NCBI GenBank assembly: GCA_018881555.1
Contig: JACAXG010000002.1
Coordinates: 18,408,077-18,472,076 of the forward strand
DNA length: 64,000 nucleotides
Reading direction: 5' to 3'
Source: Amblyornis subalaris
Taxonomy: Eukaryota > Chordata > Aves > Passeriformes > Ptilonorhynchidae
In this document: piece after piece, positions 1-13,100 of the stretch
How the letters are laid out: every line of letters begins with the position of its first letter
Position numbering within the stretch: the first letter of the stretch is position 1
Position numbers and translations under genes: made by a program
Notes under the pieces: model-generated
Database searches by the model: none
Seen by the model: only the letters and a program-made list of their open reading frames with translations
What the model was told of the DNA's origin: nothing

Positions 1-380
1 GCAAGGGCTCAGGAGCTCCCGGGGGGTGACGCCGGGAGGCAGCGCACGGNCCGGGGCTGGGCCAAGGGCACCGCGCGGGTCGCCGCTCCTCCCGTGAGCC
101 TCGGTTCAGGGCAGCCGCTCCTCCCCGAGCTCGGTTCAGGCCACCCCTCGGGGAAGGCCACTCGTCCCTCTGTGGGGATGGGGAAGGAGCAGGGAGCGGG
201 CGCTGCCCCGCGAGACTCACGGGCCCGAGTCCCGCCGGCCCGGCTGCCGCCCGCCCTCCCCGGCACTCACCGCTCGCCGCCGGCCCCGCTGCGCCGCCGC
301 CGTCGCACTTCCGGCACAGTCGGGGCCGGGCCGGGGCTGGCGCCGCGCCTGCGCTAGCGCAAAGAGCGCTACCCGGGCGG
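1..380. promoter_or_regulatory. CpG island promoter at the left edge
   Basis: This stretch is very GC-rich and dense in CpG, in sharp contrast to the AT-rich rest of the window. It contains a consensus ETS/GABPA site (CACTTCCGG, 306-314) and a 12-bp perfect palindrome TGCGCTAGCGCA (350-361) that resembles but does not match an NRF1 site. Both are typical of housekeeping CpG-island promoters. It lies just past the 3' end of AK9. In mammals the gene downstream of AK9 on the same strand is ZBTB24, whose 5' end faces the AK9 3' end. That this is the ZBTB24 promoter is inferred from gene order; no coding exon of it is visible. Confidence 0.7.
271..330 (-). other. Putative untranslated first exon of the next gene (ZBTB24 by synteny)
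   Basis: On the minus strand a consensus splice donor (GAGCG|GTGAGT, intron starting at 270) lies directly downstream of the ETS site, as expected for a short untranslated first exon of a CpG-island gene transcribed leftward out of the window. The right boundary (start site) is a guess. A second donor-like GTGAGT lies near 219. The rest of the gene is outside the window. Confidence 0.35.
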
Positions 381-388
381 GACTTGGA

Positions 389-845
389 GTCACGGAATCA
401 CAGAATATCCTGGATTGAAAGGATCATTGAAGTCTGGCTCTCGGCACTGCGTAGCATAGCATCAAGACTCACACCATGTGGCCAAGAGCGTTGGTGTCTG
501 TCAGGCTTGGTGCTGTCACCACTTCCCTGGGGAGCCTGCTCCAATGCCCAACCACCTTNTGGGTGAAGAACCCTTNCCTAATATCCAACCTAACCCTCCC
601 CTGACACAACTTCAGGCCATTCCCTCATGTCCTGTCACTGGTCACCACAGAGGAGAGATCAGTGCCTGCCCCTCCTCTGCCCCTCAAGAGGAAGTTACAG
701 ACTGCAGTGAGGTCTCCCCTCAGTCTCCTCCAGGCTGAACAGACCAAGTGACCTCAGCCACTTCTTGCACAGCTTCCCCTCAAGGCCGTTCACCATCTTC
801 GTAGCCTTCCTTTGGACACTCTCTCATAGCTTTATATCGTTCAAT
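389..845 (-). mobile_element. CR1 LINE, 3' fragment
   Basis: The plus strand begins with the reverse complement of the CR1 3' terminus (GAATCACAGAAT-type repeats near 389) and continues through antisense CR1 3' coding and UTR sequence. Its right half is clearly homologous, in reverse, to the CR1 copy at about 2245-2740 (same reverse-transcriptase C-terminal segment). 5'-truncated, as most CR1 copies are. It ends about 15 bp from the AK9 polyadenylation signal. Confidence 0.9.
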
Positions 846-859
846 TTCAGACAAAAGAT

Positions 860-865
860 TTTATT
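860..865 (-). terminator. AK9: AK9 polyadenylation signal AATAAA
   Basis: The minus strand reads AATAAA about 120 nt past the AK9 stop codon (984-986). It is the first canonical signal after the stop, so the 3' UTR is probably short (about 120-145 nt) and ends at or near the edge of the adjacent CR1. Confidence 0.6.
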
Positions 866-983
866 TTTAAGATTTTGTAGTTAAGACACTGGTCCAAGAA
901 GGCATGACATTCACGGGCCAGACTGCAGCAATGCTGGTGGCTGATGGCAATGCTCCATGTCTTGATCAACGGAAATGTGGGGT

Positions 984-1186
984 TCACACAAAAGTGGGGC
1001 GGGTGCCTTTCAGGGAAAGAAAAGCCTGCAGCCTGTCATCAAGGCCAGGGGGCCGATCTCTTGGCTCCTTATACGGGCCTGCCATGGCAGTCCCCAGGTA
1101 GGGGATGAGTTGGCAGTGCTCCACAAACTGCACCAGCTTCTTCCTGTACATCTGCCGCACCGGCTCCGAGCTCCGGGGGTTGTGTG
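984..1186 (-). CDS. AK9: AK9 last exon (C terminus and stop)
   Basis: Acceptor CTTCTTGCAG|CA, phase 1 in, ends at TGA (984-986). Encodes [20 protein letters not shown], then [11 protein letters not shown] and [16 protein letters not shown], ending in PTFV. RKK..QF.E.C.LI.YLG matches the vertebrate AK9 C terminus. It is much more GC-rich than the other exons, being next to the CpG island. Confidence 0.93.
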
Positions 1187-4100
1187 CTGCAAGAAGTTAA
1201 GCAGCATGTTAGTATCCCCTGTAAAATTTGTGGAATTACATTTTCAAAGGGACCAAGTCTACCCCTGTTAGTGTTACCCGTGGTACAGCTAAACTTTCTG
1301 TGGGCCATGCCTGTTGGTGCCAAGCCAAGAAGATCAAGTCTGGTATTTCAGAAAATTCCTGACTCCAAAAGGGTCATGATACTTAGAAAGATCAGGCTTT
1401 TCTAAACGAAGACACATTAAACATGCTCAGTTGCTATCAACTTCCCATTCCTCAGACCGTGAGAGGATGGTGAAAACTCCAGTAATGACAAATTTGGGTA
1501 GTGTGGCACACACCCTGAAGGGCCACAGCCTGGGGATAAGCCCAGGCCTGGCATGGCTGGCGCTGGGCCACTGTGTCCTTGGCACAGCTGTTCTGTGACC
1601 TAAATGCTTTGCCCACGAGGTGGGTTACCGTGTCATACATGGAAATCAGCTTTGATAAGCAGGACTGGGACCAACATGGCTTCATGAGAGGAAAGTCCTG
1701 CTTATCAAACCTGATTTTCTTGTATGACAAGGTAACCCACCTAGCTGACCAAGGGAATCCAGCTGATGTAATCTTTTTGAATTTCAGTAAAGCTTTTGAT
1801 ACTGTCTCTCACAGTATCCTTCTGGACAAAATGTCCAGCACACAGCTGGATGTAAAACACATCAAGTGATGGGTGAGCAACTGGCTCATGGGTCAGGTGC
1901 AAAGGATTATAGGGAATGGGGTGACATCAGACTGGTGACCTGAATCATATGAAGTTCAACAAGGTAAAATGCCAGATTCTGCACCAGGGATGGGGCAACC
2001 CTGGCTGTACGGACAGACTGGGGAATGAGTGCTGGAAAGCAGCGCTGCGGAAAGGGGCCTGTGGGTCCTGGTCAATGGCAAGTTGAATATGGGTCAGCAG
2101 TGCCCTGGCAGCCAGGAGGGCCAACCATGTCTTGGGGAGCATGAGGCACAGCACTGCCAGTCAGGGAAGGGAGGGGATTGTCCCGCTCTGCTCTGCATGG
2201 GGGCAGCCTCACCTCATGTCCTGTGTGCAGTTTTGAGCACCACAATGTAAGAAAGATATGAAGCTATTAGAGAGCATCCAAAGGAGGGCTACAAAGATGG
2301 TGAAGGGCCTGGAGGGGGAACCGTATGAGGAGTGGCTGAGGTCACTTGGTCTGTTCAGCCTGGAGAAGAGGAGACTGAGGGGAGAGCTCATTGCAGTCTG
2401 CAACTTCCTCGTGAGGGGAAGAGGAGGGGCAGGCACTGATCTCTTCTCTGTGGTGACCAGTGACAGAACTCAAGGGAATGGCCTGAAGTTATGCCAGGGG
2501 AGGGTTAGTTTAGATATTAGGAAAAAGTTCTTCACCCAGAGGGTGGTTGGGCACTGGAACAGGCTCCCCAGGGAAGTGGTGACAGCATCAAGCCTGACAG
2601 AGTTCCATAACTGTTTGGACAACACTCTCAGGCACATGGTGTGACTCTTGGGAATGGTGCTGTGCTGTGCCAGGAGTTGGACTCGATGATCCTTGTGGGT
2701 CCCTTCCAAGTCAGCATATTCTGTGATTCTGTCATCCTGTTACGAGCTGACCAATAGTTCAGAGGAGGAAGGTTTCTCTCTGCTCTAAGCCCTATTTTGT
2801 CATACATTAGTATTGAGTGCCAATCCTCAGAGTACATTTTATTATTTTAATTGTTACCCTGAGGCAAAGGGGAAGGAGTGATTTAAGGCAGTCAAATCAT
2901 AACAATTTTTTTTCTATGGACAGTACTTTATATGTCATTACAAAAACTGGACAGCATGAAGAACTATGCTATGAGATGCTTCAGCCCACTAGCTTTAAAT
3001 TGTAGACAGCTACATTTAACAGCTTCTGAGAGATTTTTCACGCATAGCTGTATGTAGACCTCTTACAGCAGTGAAGCTTGAAGGACACTATCATCCTGGA
3101 GATGTATGATTTACTACTCTCTTTCCAGGAGTAAATCTCTCTGTATGTATGGTTGATCACCTGTACCTTCTCAGATACTGAAAGCAATCCAGTGTTGTTG
3201 TGAGAAAAGCTGAAGGAGCAACTAAACCACTGTTTCTTGTCCCCTATTTAAATGTGAGATTAGAGAATGATGTAAATTGAAGATGAGAAAGTTTTACTTC
3301 AGATAGAAATGGGATGAAATAAATTTCCAGGGGACCATAACGTGAAGCACTTTGATAAAATTTTTGATCAAGGACAGTGTGACTACTCTGAAGAGATGCA
3401 CAATAATAAATAATGCTGTATTTGGAACGAATCACAGAATCACAGCATGGGTCACGCTGGAAGGGACCACAGTGGGTCATCTGGTCCAACCTCCCTGCTG
3501 AAGCAGAGTCATCCCAGAGCACATGGCACAGAATTGCATCCAGATGGTTCTTTAATATCTCCAGTGAGGCAAACTCCACAACCTCTCTGGGCAATCTGCT
3601 CCAGAGCTCAGTCACTTGCACAGGAAAGAAGTTTGTCCTCATGTTCAAGTGTTTTGTCAGTGTACAGGAATGCTATATCTTAAAGCTGGAAGCAGTTCTA
3701 CCCAGTGCTAGAAGAAGATAACTTGTTTCCCTGGATTCCTATGGTCAAACAGTTTGGCACTGCATAAGGAGAAGAGATTTCTGCACTTGCATAAGCTTTC
3801 TGGTTCATCATTCACTGCTAATAATGATTTAATGTTGCAATATATGAGCAAAGCATTCCTAGCATGGGCATCCTTATGTTAGCAAAGCTGTGGTAACAAC
3901 AGAATGAAAACAGCCTTTGTGGATGAAGCAAACTACAGTATAAAAGCAGTTTGGTGGCTTAGTAACTGTACATTTATGCAGGGGCTTACCATGTGCCTGC
4001 CCTGTTCATTGGTCTTCCTTAACCTAGCTAAGAATCTGTGATAGTTCAAGAGAATTCTGGATGGCTCTGGAAACTATATGAGGAAACACAGGATATGAAG

Positions 4101-7100
4101 AACTTTGAAAAAATAATAAAGATTGGTATTATCTAAAAAAATAAGTGAAAAAGTAAAATACAAAAGGCCAGGTAAAGTTCACCCACTGAACAGACTGGCT
4201 TATAAAAGACAAAACTGGTGAGTTGAAAGAAATGTCAGTCTTGCTCCAGAAATCTCCAGCTGTACTGGAAACCAGATCAAAGCTATAGCAGAGCTGCAAA
4301 CGAGGATACTGAAATCAAGAAATCAAGAAAGCTGACTGAAAACTATTAAAGATTATTATCTGCAACTGATGTGTCTAGCTGAAAAAAAAACAAACAGAAA
4401 TTCTAAAAAAAGGCAAATATGAACACCAATTGGCGTTCTGATACTGTTGTATCAGATGATTTATGTCATTTTTATGATTAATTATTTTTATGGCATATTA
4501 TTTGATATGCTACCTTTTAAATGGAAGGAGACAAAAAGCAGAGCCGTTTCTTTCACACTTAGGAATGGAAACTTTGGCTTAAGGCTGCCAACTTCATGCA
4601 GAGCTTTTATTAGAGAAGTTGCTACTCCCTAAAGAAAGAAAAAGAAAGAAAACAGGTTTAGAAGACCATTACAGAAATCCTGAACAAAGCCTTATCCTGT
4701 TGTAATGCATATCTAACAATACAGGATGATACCCTAAGCTGGTGAATAGTAGAAGATAACAAATAGTATAAAACAGGGAGGGCAGTGACTATTAATTTTT
4801 TAATTTATTCATGTGTCAAAGTGTGTAACAAACTACTCTTAAATTTTTCCAGGTAAGCTTGTATCTATGCTGGTGTTAAAAATCAAACCAAAATGTACTC
4901 TTACAAGATATGATAAACAACTAAGTCAGAAAATCTATCATATAATATTGCAGCTTATTATCCCCCTCTGATGGTCTTGTATTTTTTCCATTAAAGCTAC
5001 AAGTATCTATTATTTTAAGGCTTTTAAAAAATTGCTCTCAATTGTAACTATAAAATTTTCAATTTAATATAATCTCATTAATAAACATAAGACTCATATT
5101 GCATTAAAAATTAAATAAACTGAGTGGGATATGCTATATATCACAAAATCATGTTTTAAAATAGAAAAGGAAAAACTGGCCTGTTCAAGGTATCCAGCCA
5201 AAGGAAGTGTAGTTAGTAGCATTTTCTCCTTTTTTGGAGGGAGTTTATGGGGAAGCTTCAGATTCCAGTACTTCTCTGGTAACCTAACCAGATAAAAAGT
5301 AGGCACTTTGAAGATGTATAAACAGTGACATGATTGAAGATTAAAATGCAGTTAGTATATTCACCTCATAAACTTCTGAAGTTTTTCTTCACTTTCAAAA
5401 ATATATACCTTATCTTGGTATTTTGCTGCATATTCGATGTTGCCAGGCACCAAAGCTTCATATCTGAAGAGATGGAGCAAGAGCAACTATTCATTCACAG
5501 AAAACATAAAACATAATTTGTGCAGTGCAAATTCATGAGCTACTGGGAGCCTTCTGGTATTTTAGCAAGTATAGCAACTACAAAAGGAGCAATTGGATCA
5601 TCCAGGTTTCCACTGCATGACTGACAGTTACAAGGTTCAAAATCTGATACAGTCTCTGCCTCAAAATCTGCTTATTAAGGACCTTTTATAGTGCTTCTTT
5701 AGAGCTCCTCCATTTAAAATGCCAATCATAGTAATTCAGGAGATTAAGAAGAGACAACACAGAATTGGCTATTATGGTTCTCCTCTGATGAGAAATTCTT
5801 GCACACTGAGGAAATCTGTGGAACTTTATGGTGGAGCTTTATGGATCTCTTACAAAAATCATAATAGCTAGTTTTGCATCTACTAGGGATTTATGAGATG
5901 TCTTACAACCTTTGAAGGCTTATGATAGAGAGAATTCAAACTATATCTGTCCATCATGAAGGACAGGAAGCCAACACAGAATCTTGTAGAACCTGTAGCC
6001 ATGTAAGTATTAAAAGGTGATTTTATATTGATTTCCAAAGCCACAGGTGCAATATAGAGAACTGTAGTTGCTTTTCGTGTCCAAACCCTGAACACTATTA
6101 AAAAGTACTTTGAAAGTGTTTCCTCATTAATGCGTTAATATAGGACAGAGAGTCTGTAATTCAGATTATGGAAACTCTAGTGACATACCTCTGTTTTCCA
6201 TCTAGGTAAGTGACTGGACAGTAACCCTGCATTTCAGCTCTTACAGGGAATAAGGCCTTCACTTCTGCTGCAGTCAGTTTCTTTGGTAGCATGTGTGGAG
6301 GTGGGAGAGGGCGAGGTGCCAGTGATGACACATAAACCTCTGGTCTGCTCAAAAATTTCTGTAGAAAAAGAAATGTTTTTGTAATGAAAGAAGCACTGTA
6401 GGACTATTAGTCCAACTCCAGAGCACTGGCTCACACAATTTAGATACTTATTTCTTCTACAATGCAACAGTGTGTTGGCACTGCTGTTGCTTTTGAGTAA
6501 TTTCTTTTCCAACCTACTCTCAGCTGGAGTAATCACTATGCACCCACCATCTATCACTATCCACTGTTAGCAAGCCACTTTCTACACCCAGTTTCCCCAA
6601 AACAGATGGAGAAAGGAGGAAGTTATTGTTTTAAAACTAATGTTTGATCTGTGACAATTTGTAAGACAAGCTTTAGTTTAATGGGTCTCTGTGCTGCACT
6701 TTGTGTGCCTAGACAGAAGTATAGCAGAAGTGTACAGAACAAAGGCTTGAATACTAACAGTGGTCTAAATCAAGTCGCATATTACTTGTTTCTGTATGGA
6801 ATCAAAGAATCTAAGCAACAATGTTCCCTCTTCCCATAATCCCCTCCTTTTTGACCAGCTTTTTAACGCTTACGTCCAGTTCTTCCTGCGAAGCCATTTT
6901 GTAATAGCACCCTTGAAATTCTGCAGCAAGCTCCAGTGACGAGGTTACAGAGCAGTCCACTAGTTCACCCTTCTCTGCAAGGCTGACAGGACAGTACTGT
7001 CCAAACTCCCCCAGCCGATCCTGCAGCTCCTTGGGAGTGATACATAAATCAGCAATGTTGGCTGCTTTTCCTGTTAATAAAAGCAATTAATGATAATGTT

Positions 7101-10100
7101 TTATTTATGAGAGACATCGAAACATCAATTCTACTCAGGAATGTTACACTTTAGAAGGTAATTCATAATTTGAAAATGATATGAAATAATGAGAACTAAA
7201 GTAGCAATTTGATAACAAAATGAAGTTGCAACTCATTTTACCAATTAATTTAATTAACATTGTTGTAGCACTTAAGAAATATAATAATTATTAATGATGG
7301 GGGATACTCTGCATGCTCAGCTTATTAGTCTATGTTCCCTGGGATGGTTTTATTTATGATTTATTATTTTACTCCTTTGTGTTACTAAGGAACATTTCAG
7401 CCATTATTTTATGTCTTTACATTGGTGAGAAAGAGTACAAGGTGTGATGAAAGCCTCCCCTTTATTCAGCCATGTCTTGCAAATGCTACAGTCTGTCTGG
7501 ATGAAATATATTCAAAATCTTGAATAAAATGTCATCTCAAACCCAAATTATTTAAAAATTTTGCTTTTCAAGCTTGATGTGAAAAAGTTAAATGTATTTT
7601 AATATTTTTGATTATGACTCCGATTTTTAAGACAGGTGCAGGCACAGACCTGTAAAAGTCAAACTCAAAAGGTGGATATAAGATAAGGAAGTCTGTTTGC
7701 CCTTCAGAGGAATTCTAGTTAAACAGTACAGACATGTTTAAAAGGCATATTTAATCCTGACCAATGCTGACACACAAAAAGTCAAGTGGGAATTGTGTCA
7801 TTTTAGTGGTTTTCTTCCGAAAGCATGGAAATTAACTCCGATGGCATATTTAAGCTTATTTCTGGATTTTAAATTAACATCTTCCCTCTCCCTCTTTCTT
7901 CCTCCATTAACACTAAAATGAAGGTGCAAGTCATAGTTCCCCTTGTATACTTTGGGGTAATTTACCATCCGGTGCTGCAAAAGCTACCATGGACAAGGAC
8001 TCTGACTTCCTTTAGCAGTTTTCTGTTACCCTGTTCTTTGGAGGATGGCCTCAGACTCCCTGTAGTTGGCTTTGTCTTGCTCTTTTCAAGAGATCTCTTC
8101 AAGATCTCTGCAGATGAGATTGAAGAATTTGAGGGTATGTATGTGCCCAAGAATTAGCCTCATCCAAAGAAAGGCAAAGTGGAAATGCACATATTACATT
8201 GCAGCTTTTTAAAGAAACAAATATTCTGGGAAACTTTGTTTTTCTTTTACCTTCTTTTATTCTTTCCAGGTATATCTGGATTTGTTTAACAGCCGCTTGA
8301 ACTTCCTGCAGAACTTTGTTCCAGACCCTCCACTTGCTATGATCAGCATCAATCACACACCAGTTCTGATGTTCCTTCGTATAGTAAGTTCTAATATCAT
8401 CAATGTGCTGTTTATAGCAGGAATTTTTAATAGCTAAAATCTGTGAGCTGTCATGTTCAGGATAGGGAGGTCTGAAGACAATGAAAAATAACACTGATTT
8501 AAATCTGAAGATTCAATTTCATTGAATTTCAGGTGTAAATTCTAGAGTTCACTATAAGTTCTTTTTACAAAATTCTGCTTATTTGACACTGTAGAACATA
8601 TTTGAGAAATACAGATTTCTTATTAAGAATATTACCAGCTGCATGTGAAAAGCAGTGTACTTATGATCAGACAGTCCTGTTCAAAAACAAAGAACAAAAC
8701 TTTTTCTATTTATGTCCCAAATACAACTCAATAATTATTTTGCAAAGGATTTGGACTGCATCAGCACATATTACCTGACGCACACTACAAATACACCATT
8801 AAATAGTACCCTGATATTGCACATTTGATTTCTACTTAAGCCTATGAAATATAATTAGTTTGGTATTTAAAATTAAGTTTAAAGTAAATACTTTCAAAAA
8901 CACATCATTGATTTAATTTTTTGCAATACAAATTGTCTTTATTCTTTCAGTAAACAATTTAACATTGTACTGATGACTTGATAAAAAGAAAGAGGACAAA
9001 AAAAAGGACAAAATGAAAGAGGCATGCAATAATGCTCCAAGCTATCTAAAACTTGTTAGAAACACTTCCTCTAATGAGAACCAGGTTCTTACACAATTTA
9101 ATTTTAAGGTGAATGTTCTGTTCTTTTTCATTCTCTGTCTGCTTAGAAACTACTTACTGTTCTTCCTCAAAAACAAACAAGAGCTCTTTAAACAGAATAT
9201 TTATCTTCTCAGAAAAACAAAGGGAATGAACTGAATTGAAAGGCTTAGATGGGTAACTCATTAATTCTATACATTATTAAATATGCATTATTTCNATATT
9301 TTTAAAAAGAACTCTAATTAAGACTTAAAAGACAGCTTATTAGATGAAGTACCGATTTCACTTATGATAATAATTGAATTGATGGAAAATAAACTTCAGC
9401 AGCAGAGGGAACTGGTAACATTTCTGATGTACAGTTTCATTAAACCAGTTTAACTAAGCAGTGGGTGCACAGCATTGCACATTTGTTATCTCAGTCATGC
9501 AATCGAGGGATCTGGCCTTATGTGCCTGTTTCTGGTTTATGGATATCAAAGCATTAGAATGCAGAGGGACTGGTTCCTATGTCTTTCATATGTGGAGTTC
9601 AGAGACAGCTGAGTTATGCTCCAGCTTAGATGCAGCCTCTCTGGGTATAGCACTGAGGCACATAGATAGTGATATTACAATATCGTGTAGGAAAAAAAAA
9701 ATTTCTATCAGGGATCATCACTACCTGTTTGTGCTTTCCTTATCCAACAGTGCTCTTCTGAACACTTCTCTTGTATCCATTTCTAATTCAAAGATTTTCA
9801 CTGGAATTATCTTAGCTGATTCCAAGAGGTTTACTTGTTTTCTTGTTAGAGGATATCCATCAATTACAACTCTGCACACAAACAGAAACAGAAAGGTAGT
9901 TTTCCTAAGAAGTGAGTTCCCAATCAACCAATAAGTCTATGTACATTTCTAGTACATTCTCTATGGAGACAAAAGTCTACACCCATGCCATGAAGCTATC
10001 ACTGCTCTGACTTGATAGGCACAGTCTTCACTCCTAAGAATTTACTACCAAATAAAAAAAAATCAAGATAGAATAAGAAATAGTAATGAGAAAAGGAAAT

Positions 10101-13100
10101 GCACAAAGGGCAAAGGTAAGTGTATGGCTGTAACTTACAAAAATGGTGGACTTTAAAATTCTGACACATCAATAATTCAGAAACATTGTTTTAACTATGA
10201 GAAATCTTTATGAGGNTTGGGAGGAGCAGTTTTTAAAGTGGTAAGTAAAACAATTTACTACAGTACTTGAAGAGTTTTTAAAATCATGTTGAAGAAGAAA
10301 TGCTTTTCACATATTAGGCAATATTGGAACAAAATATACTGAAACAATATTCTGGTATTTAACATGAAAGAGAAGTTGAAAGAATTCTGATCTAAGTGCA
10401 AATAATTTTCAGGGATTATTGCAAAACTGCCTTTCTCTGTAACAATTCTCCTTTTGAGGAGAGGAGTTGAATATAATGATCATAAAGCTTTCTAAGTCTG
10501 CCCAGTTTGAAAGGTGTTTCAGTGGTGGAGAAAGAGCCTAGGATCACATATGAATGAGGTGGAAAGACTCACTGGTTTTAGTTCCTCCTTAATAACTTCT
10601 GTTGTTAGCAAGACCAGAAAAATACTTGACTACTGAACCAGTCTGCATGATCAAAGAGAATCAGGTGTGTCCAAGTTGGTTCTGGAGTTGGTATAAGAGA
10701 CCAAATGGTAGTTCTCACAGGATAATAGAAAATATTGGCTTATTGACTGAAAAAAGGCAACTATCATAAAGTATATTACTTGGATTTACTGGAATATAGT
10801 TACATGGAAATTGCAGAAAATTATACTTCAGTCTCATTTCCCAGAACAATTGTGAAAACTCTCATTTTGTACAGGTTATTTTCTTAATGCAGAAACCGCT
10901 GATGTGTTCTAGTGAAATTGTTTTACAGCGATAACATGGGAATCCATGGCTATGAAGGGACTGGCCATGTCTTGAAGAAACCTCAAAACCCCAAGAGACT
11001 CTTACCCAGTGGCATTATCCATGTGATTTAGCAGAGCCACATCTAGAGCCTGGGTGGCCAATTCATCAGGTACGGTCAGTCCTTGGAGAAGGTGTGACTT
11101 TACCTTCAGTGCCAACTCACTCTCTGGCTGGTTGTTTATCACAAACCGGACGGCATCTCCCAAGGATAGGCGCAGGAACCCATAAACACTTGCAAGTCTC
11201 TGGGCAACTGCAAAACATTTTGATTTCAAGTCACAATTTTTAAGGTAAGCAACATCACAACCTGGCATATGTACACAGCATGACCAGTGCACTGACACTG
11301 TTCAATTGAGCACAAACCTCAGCAGGTATAGTCAATTTTATTACATAGTGTCTTAGAAAATATGCTTCCACTGCTGCCCTTTTTACAGAGCAGCCCATCA
11401 GTCAGATCATTTATCCAGAAAATGGGAAATATGGTTAAAATTTCTTCCTAAATATGAGATAATTTGAATCTGTCTCTATTTCTAACATCCTATTCTAATC
11501 ATTAAACTATGGTTTAAGATGAATGTTCTCCTCCTCCAGTAAAACGCAGAGACATGTGGATTGACAGTCATGGAGGAGGAAGGGGAGGGGACAAGGATGG
11601 AAATCTTGGGGTTTTTTAAATCTAGAAATTTGGAAACAGACTGGGGAATGGGGAGTTTGTGGCCCTAGTCCTTGATCCTAGGACTATTTCTCAGTTTTAC
11701 ATTAGATCATACTGAATGAAAGAAATAAGAAACAATTAGAAAATAATAATAAATAATACAAGGGGTATAAATACTGTAAGTCCAGTTTTTCTAAGTGGAA
11801 GTCCAGGTCACTAATGTCTTAAGAGCATGGGATAAAATTCAGATGGACAATGCGTAATTATCAGACTGTCAAATGAGACACTAGAAAATATAACTATGAG
11901 AATCTATGCCCAGCAAGAAAAGCAGGAAGACCAACAATATTAATAGTTTATGATTTTTAGTAACAGTAATGACAGATACCACTTCAGTCATTAAATAATG
12001 TTTTGCTTTATAGATAACTGGCTCATACCTGTAGTCTTTCCAGATTTTGGAGGTCCCACAATTGCAATCTTTACTGGCACAGATGGTTTAGGCTTTGGCT
12101 GACAAATATATTTTATGGGATTTGTCATAAATGTTTCTTTATTTTCTTTACTTGAAAAGAAATAAATATATTGTCGATAGATTACTGGAAAGACTGCATT
12201 TCCACGGCTTTGTTGTGGCTTGATCACATCTCCTTTGCTTAGCTGTAGCACATACAAAATGGGAAGCAGTTGATTAGGTTCGACAAAGCCTTTTCTTCCT
12301 CCATCCCAGAGAAGTGGCTTTATAGACAGGTAGAGGAGCACCAACCATATGAGACAAACCATCAAAGCATTCTAAAAATCATAGGTATGGACATAATATT
12401 TTTTCCAAGTCTGAGAAACTTCCATACGTACACTTCTTATACAAAAAGATGAAAGAAACATTGAAGACAGAAAGAATACTCACTATTTCCAGTAGGTGGT
12501 ACCGTAACACTTTATGTCCGTCAAGATAGTGCAGTTAGAGAGGATTAACATAATACGTTTTTGAATTTTAAAATAATAAAGAGAATAATTTTATTCCTCA
12601 GTGAATTAAACCCACCTAGCTGCCTGACAGTAGAAGATACACTGAGAATATTGTATTCAGCAGAAGTCATGTACAAATGAAGAAAATGTAAAAGAATATC
12701 AATACATACATTACAGCCAAGCGGAAACAACAAGGTAAGCCAAAAACGTTTTTGGAAAAATACATGCCCTGCTGATGAAATCTTTTCAAACACATCAGAT
12801 AGCCCACTAAAAAGTCTGCAGTGAGTGTTGATGGATCATTGACAAGTAAGAGAAGCACTTGGCAGAAATAGTCACCGGAGTAATGCTAGATTAATTCCTT
12901 GCACCACTCTTCTCTATGGAAGAACTTAGTCATGTCCCTGTTGCAGTCCTTCTTGGAAGAACTGCCTTAAAGTGTCAATAAAAGATGTTTTAAAACAAAA
13001 TGTCGACATATGTACAAAAAATTGTCCAGACCACATGGCATTCACCTTACTGTTCTAAAGGGACTCAGAAGTGAAATTCTTACTGAGTAATGTGTAACGC

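Larger units (their letters stand above)
1187..4513 (-). other. AK9 last intron
   Basis: A 3.3-kb intron holding two CR1 fragments (1619-2742 plus, 3428-3655 minus). 1440-1618 is moderately GC-rich and of unclear origin, perhaps older CR1. 2760-3420 and 3660-4510 show nothing I recognise. Confidence 0.8.
7071..12028 (-). other. AK9 introns, nothing recognised
   Basis: Four introns (7071-8250, 8472-9724, 9872-11005, 11208-12028) of ordinary AT-rich sequence. No mobile element is clear to me. The longer chance reading frames, including a 157-codon plus-strand one across 9461-9934, overlap an AK9 exon in antisense and are not genes. Confidence 0.65.

Noticed and set aside
9461..9934. 157-codon plus-strand open frame
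   Set aside because: It overlaps AK9 window exon 28 in antisense, has no recognisable domain, and begins and ends in intron sequence.
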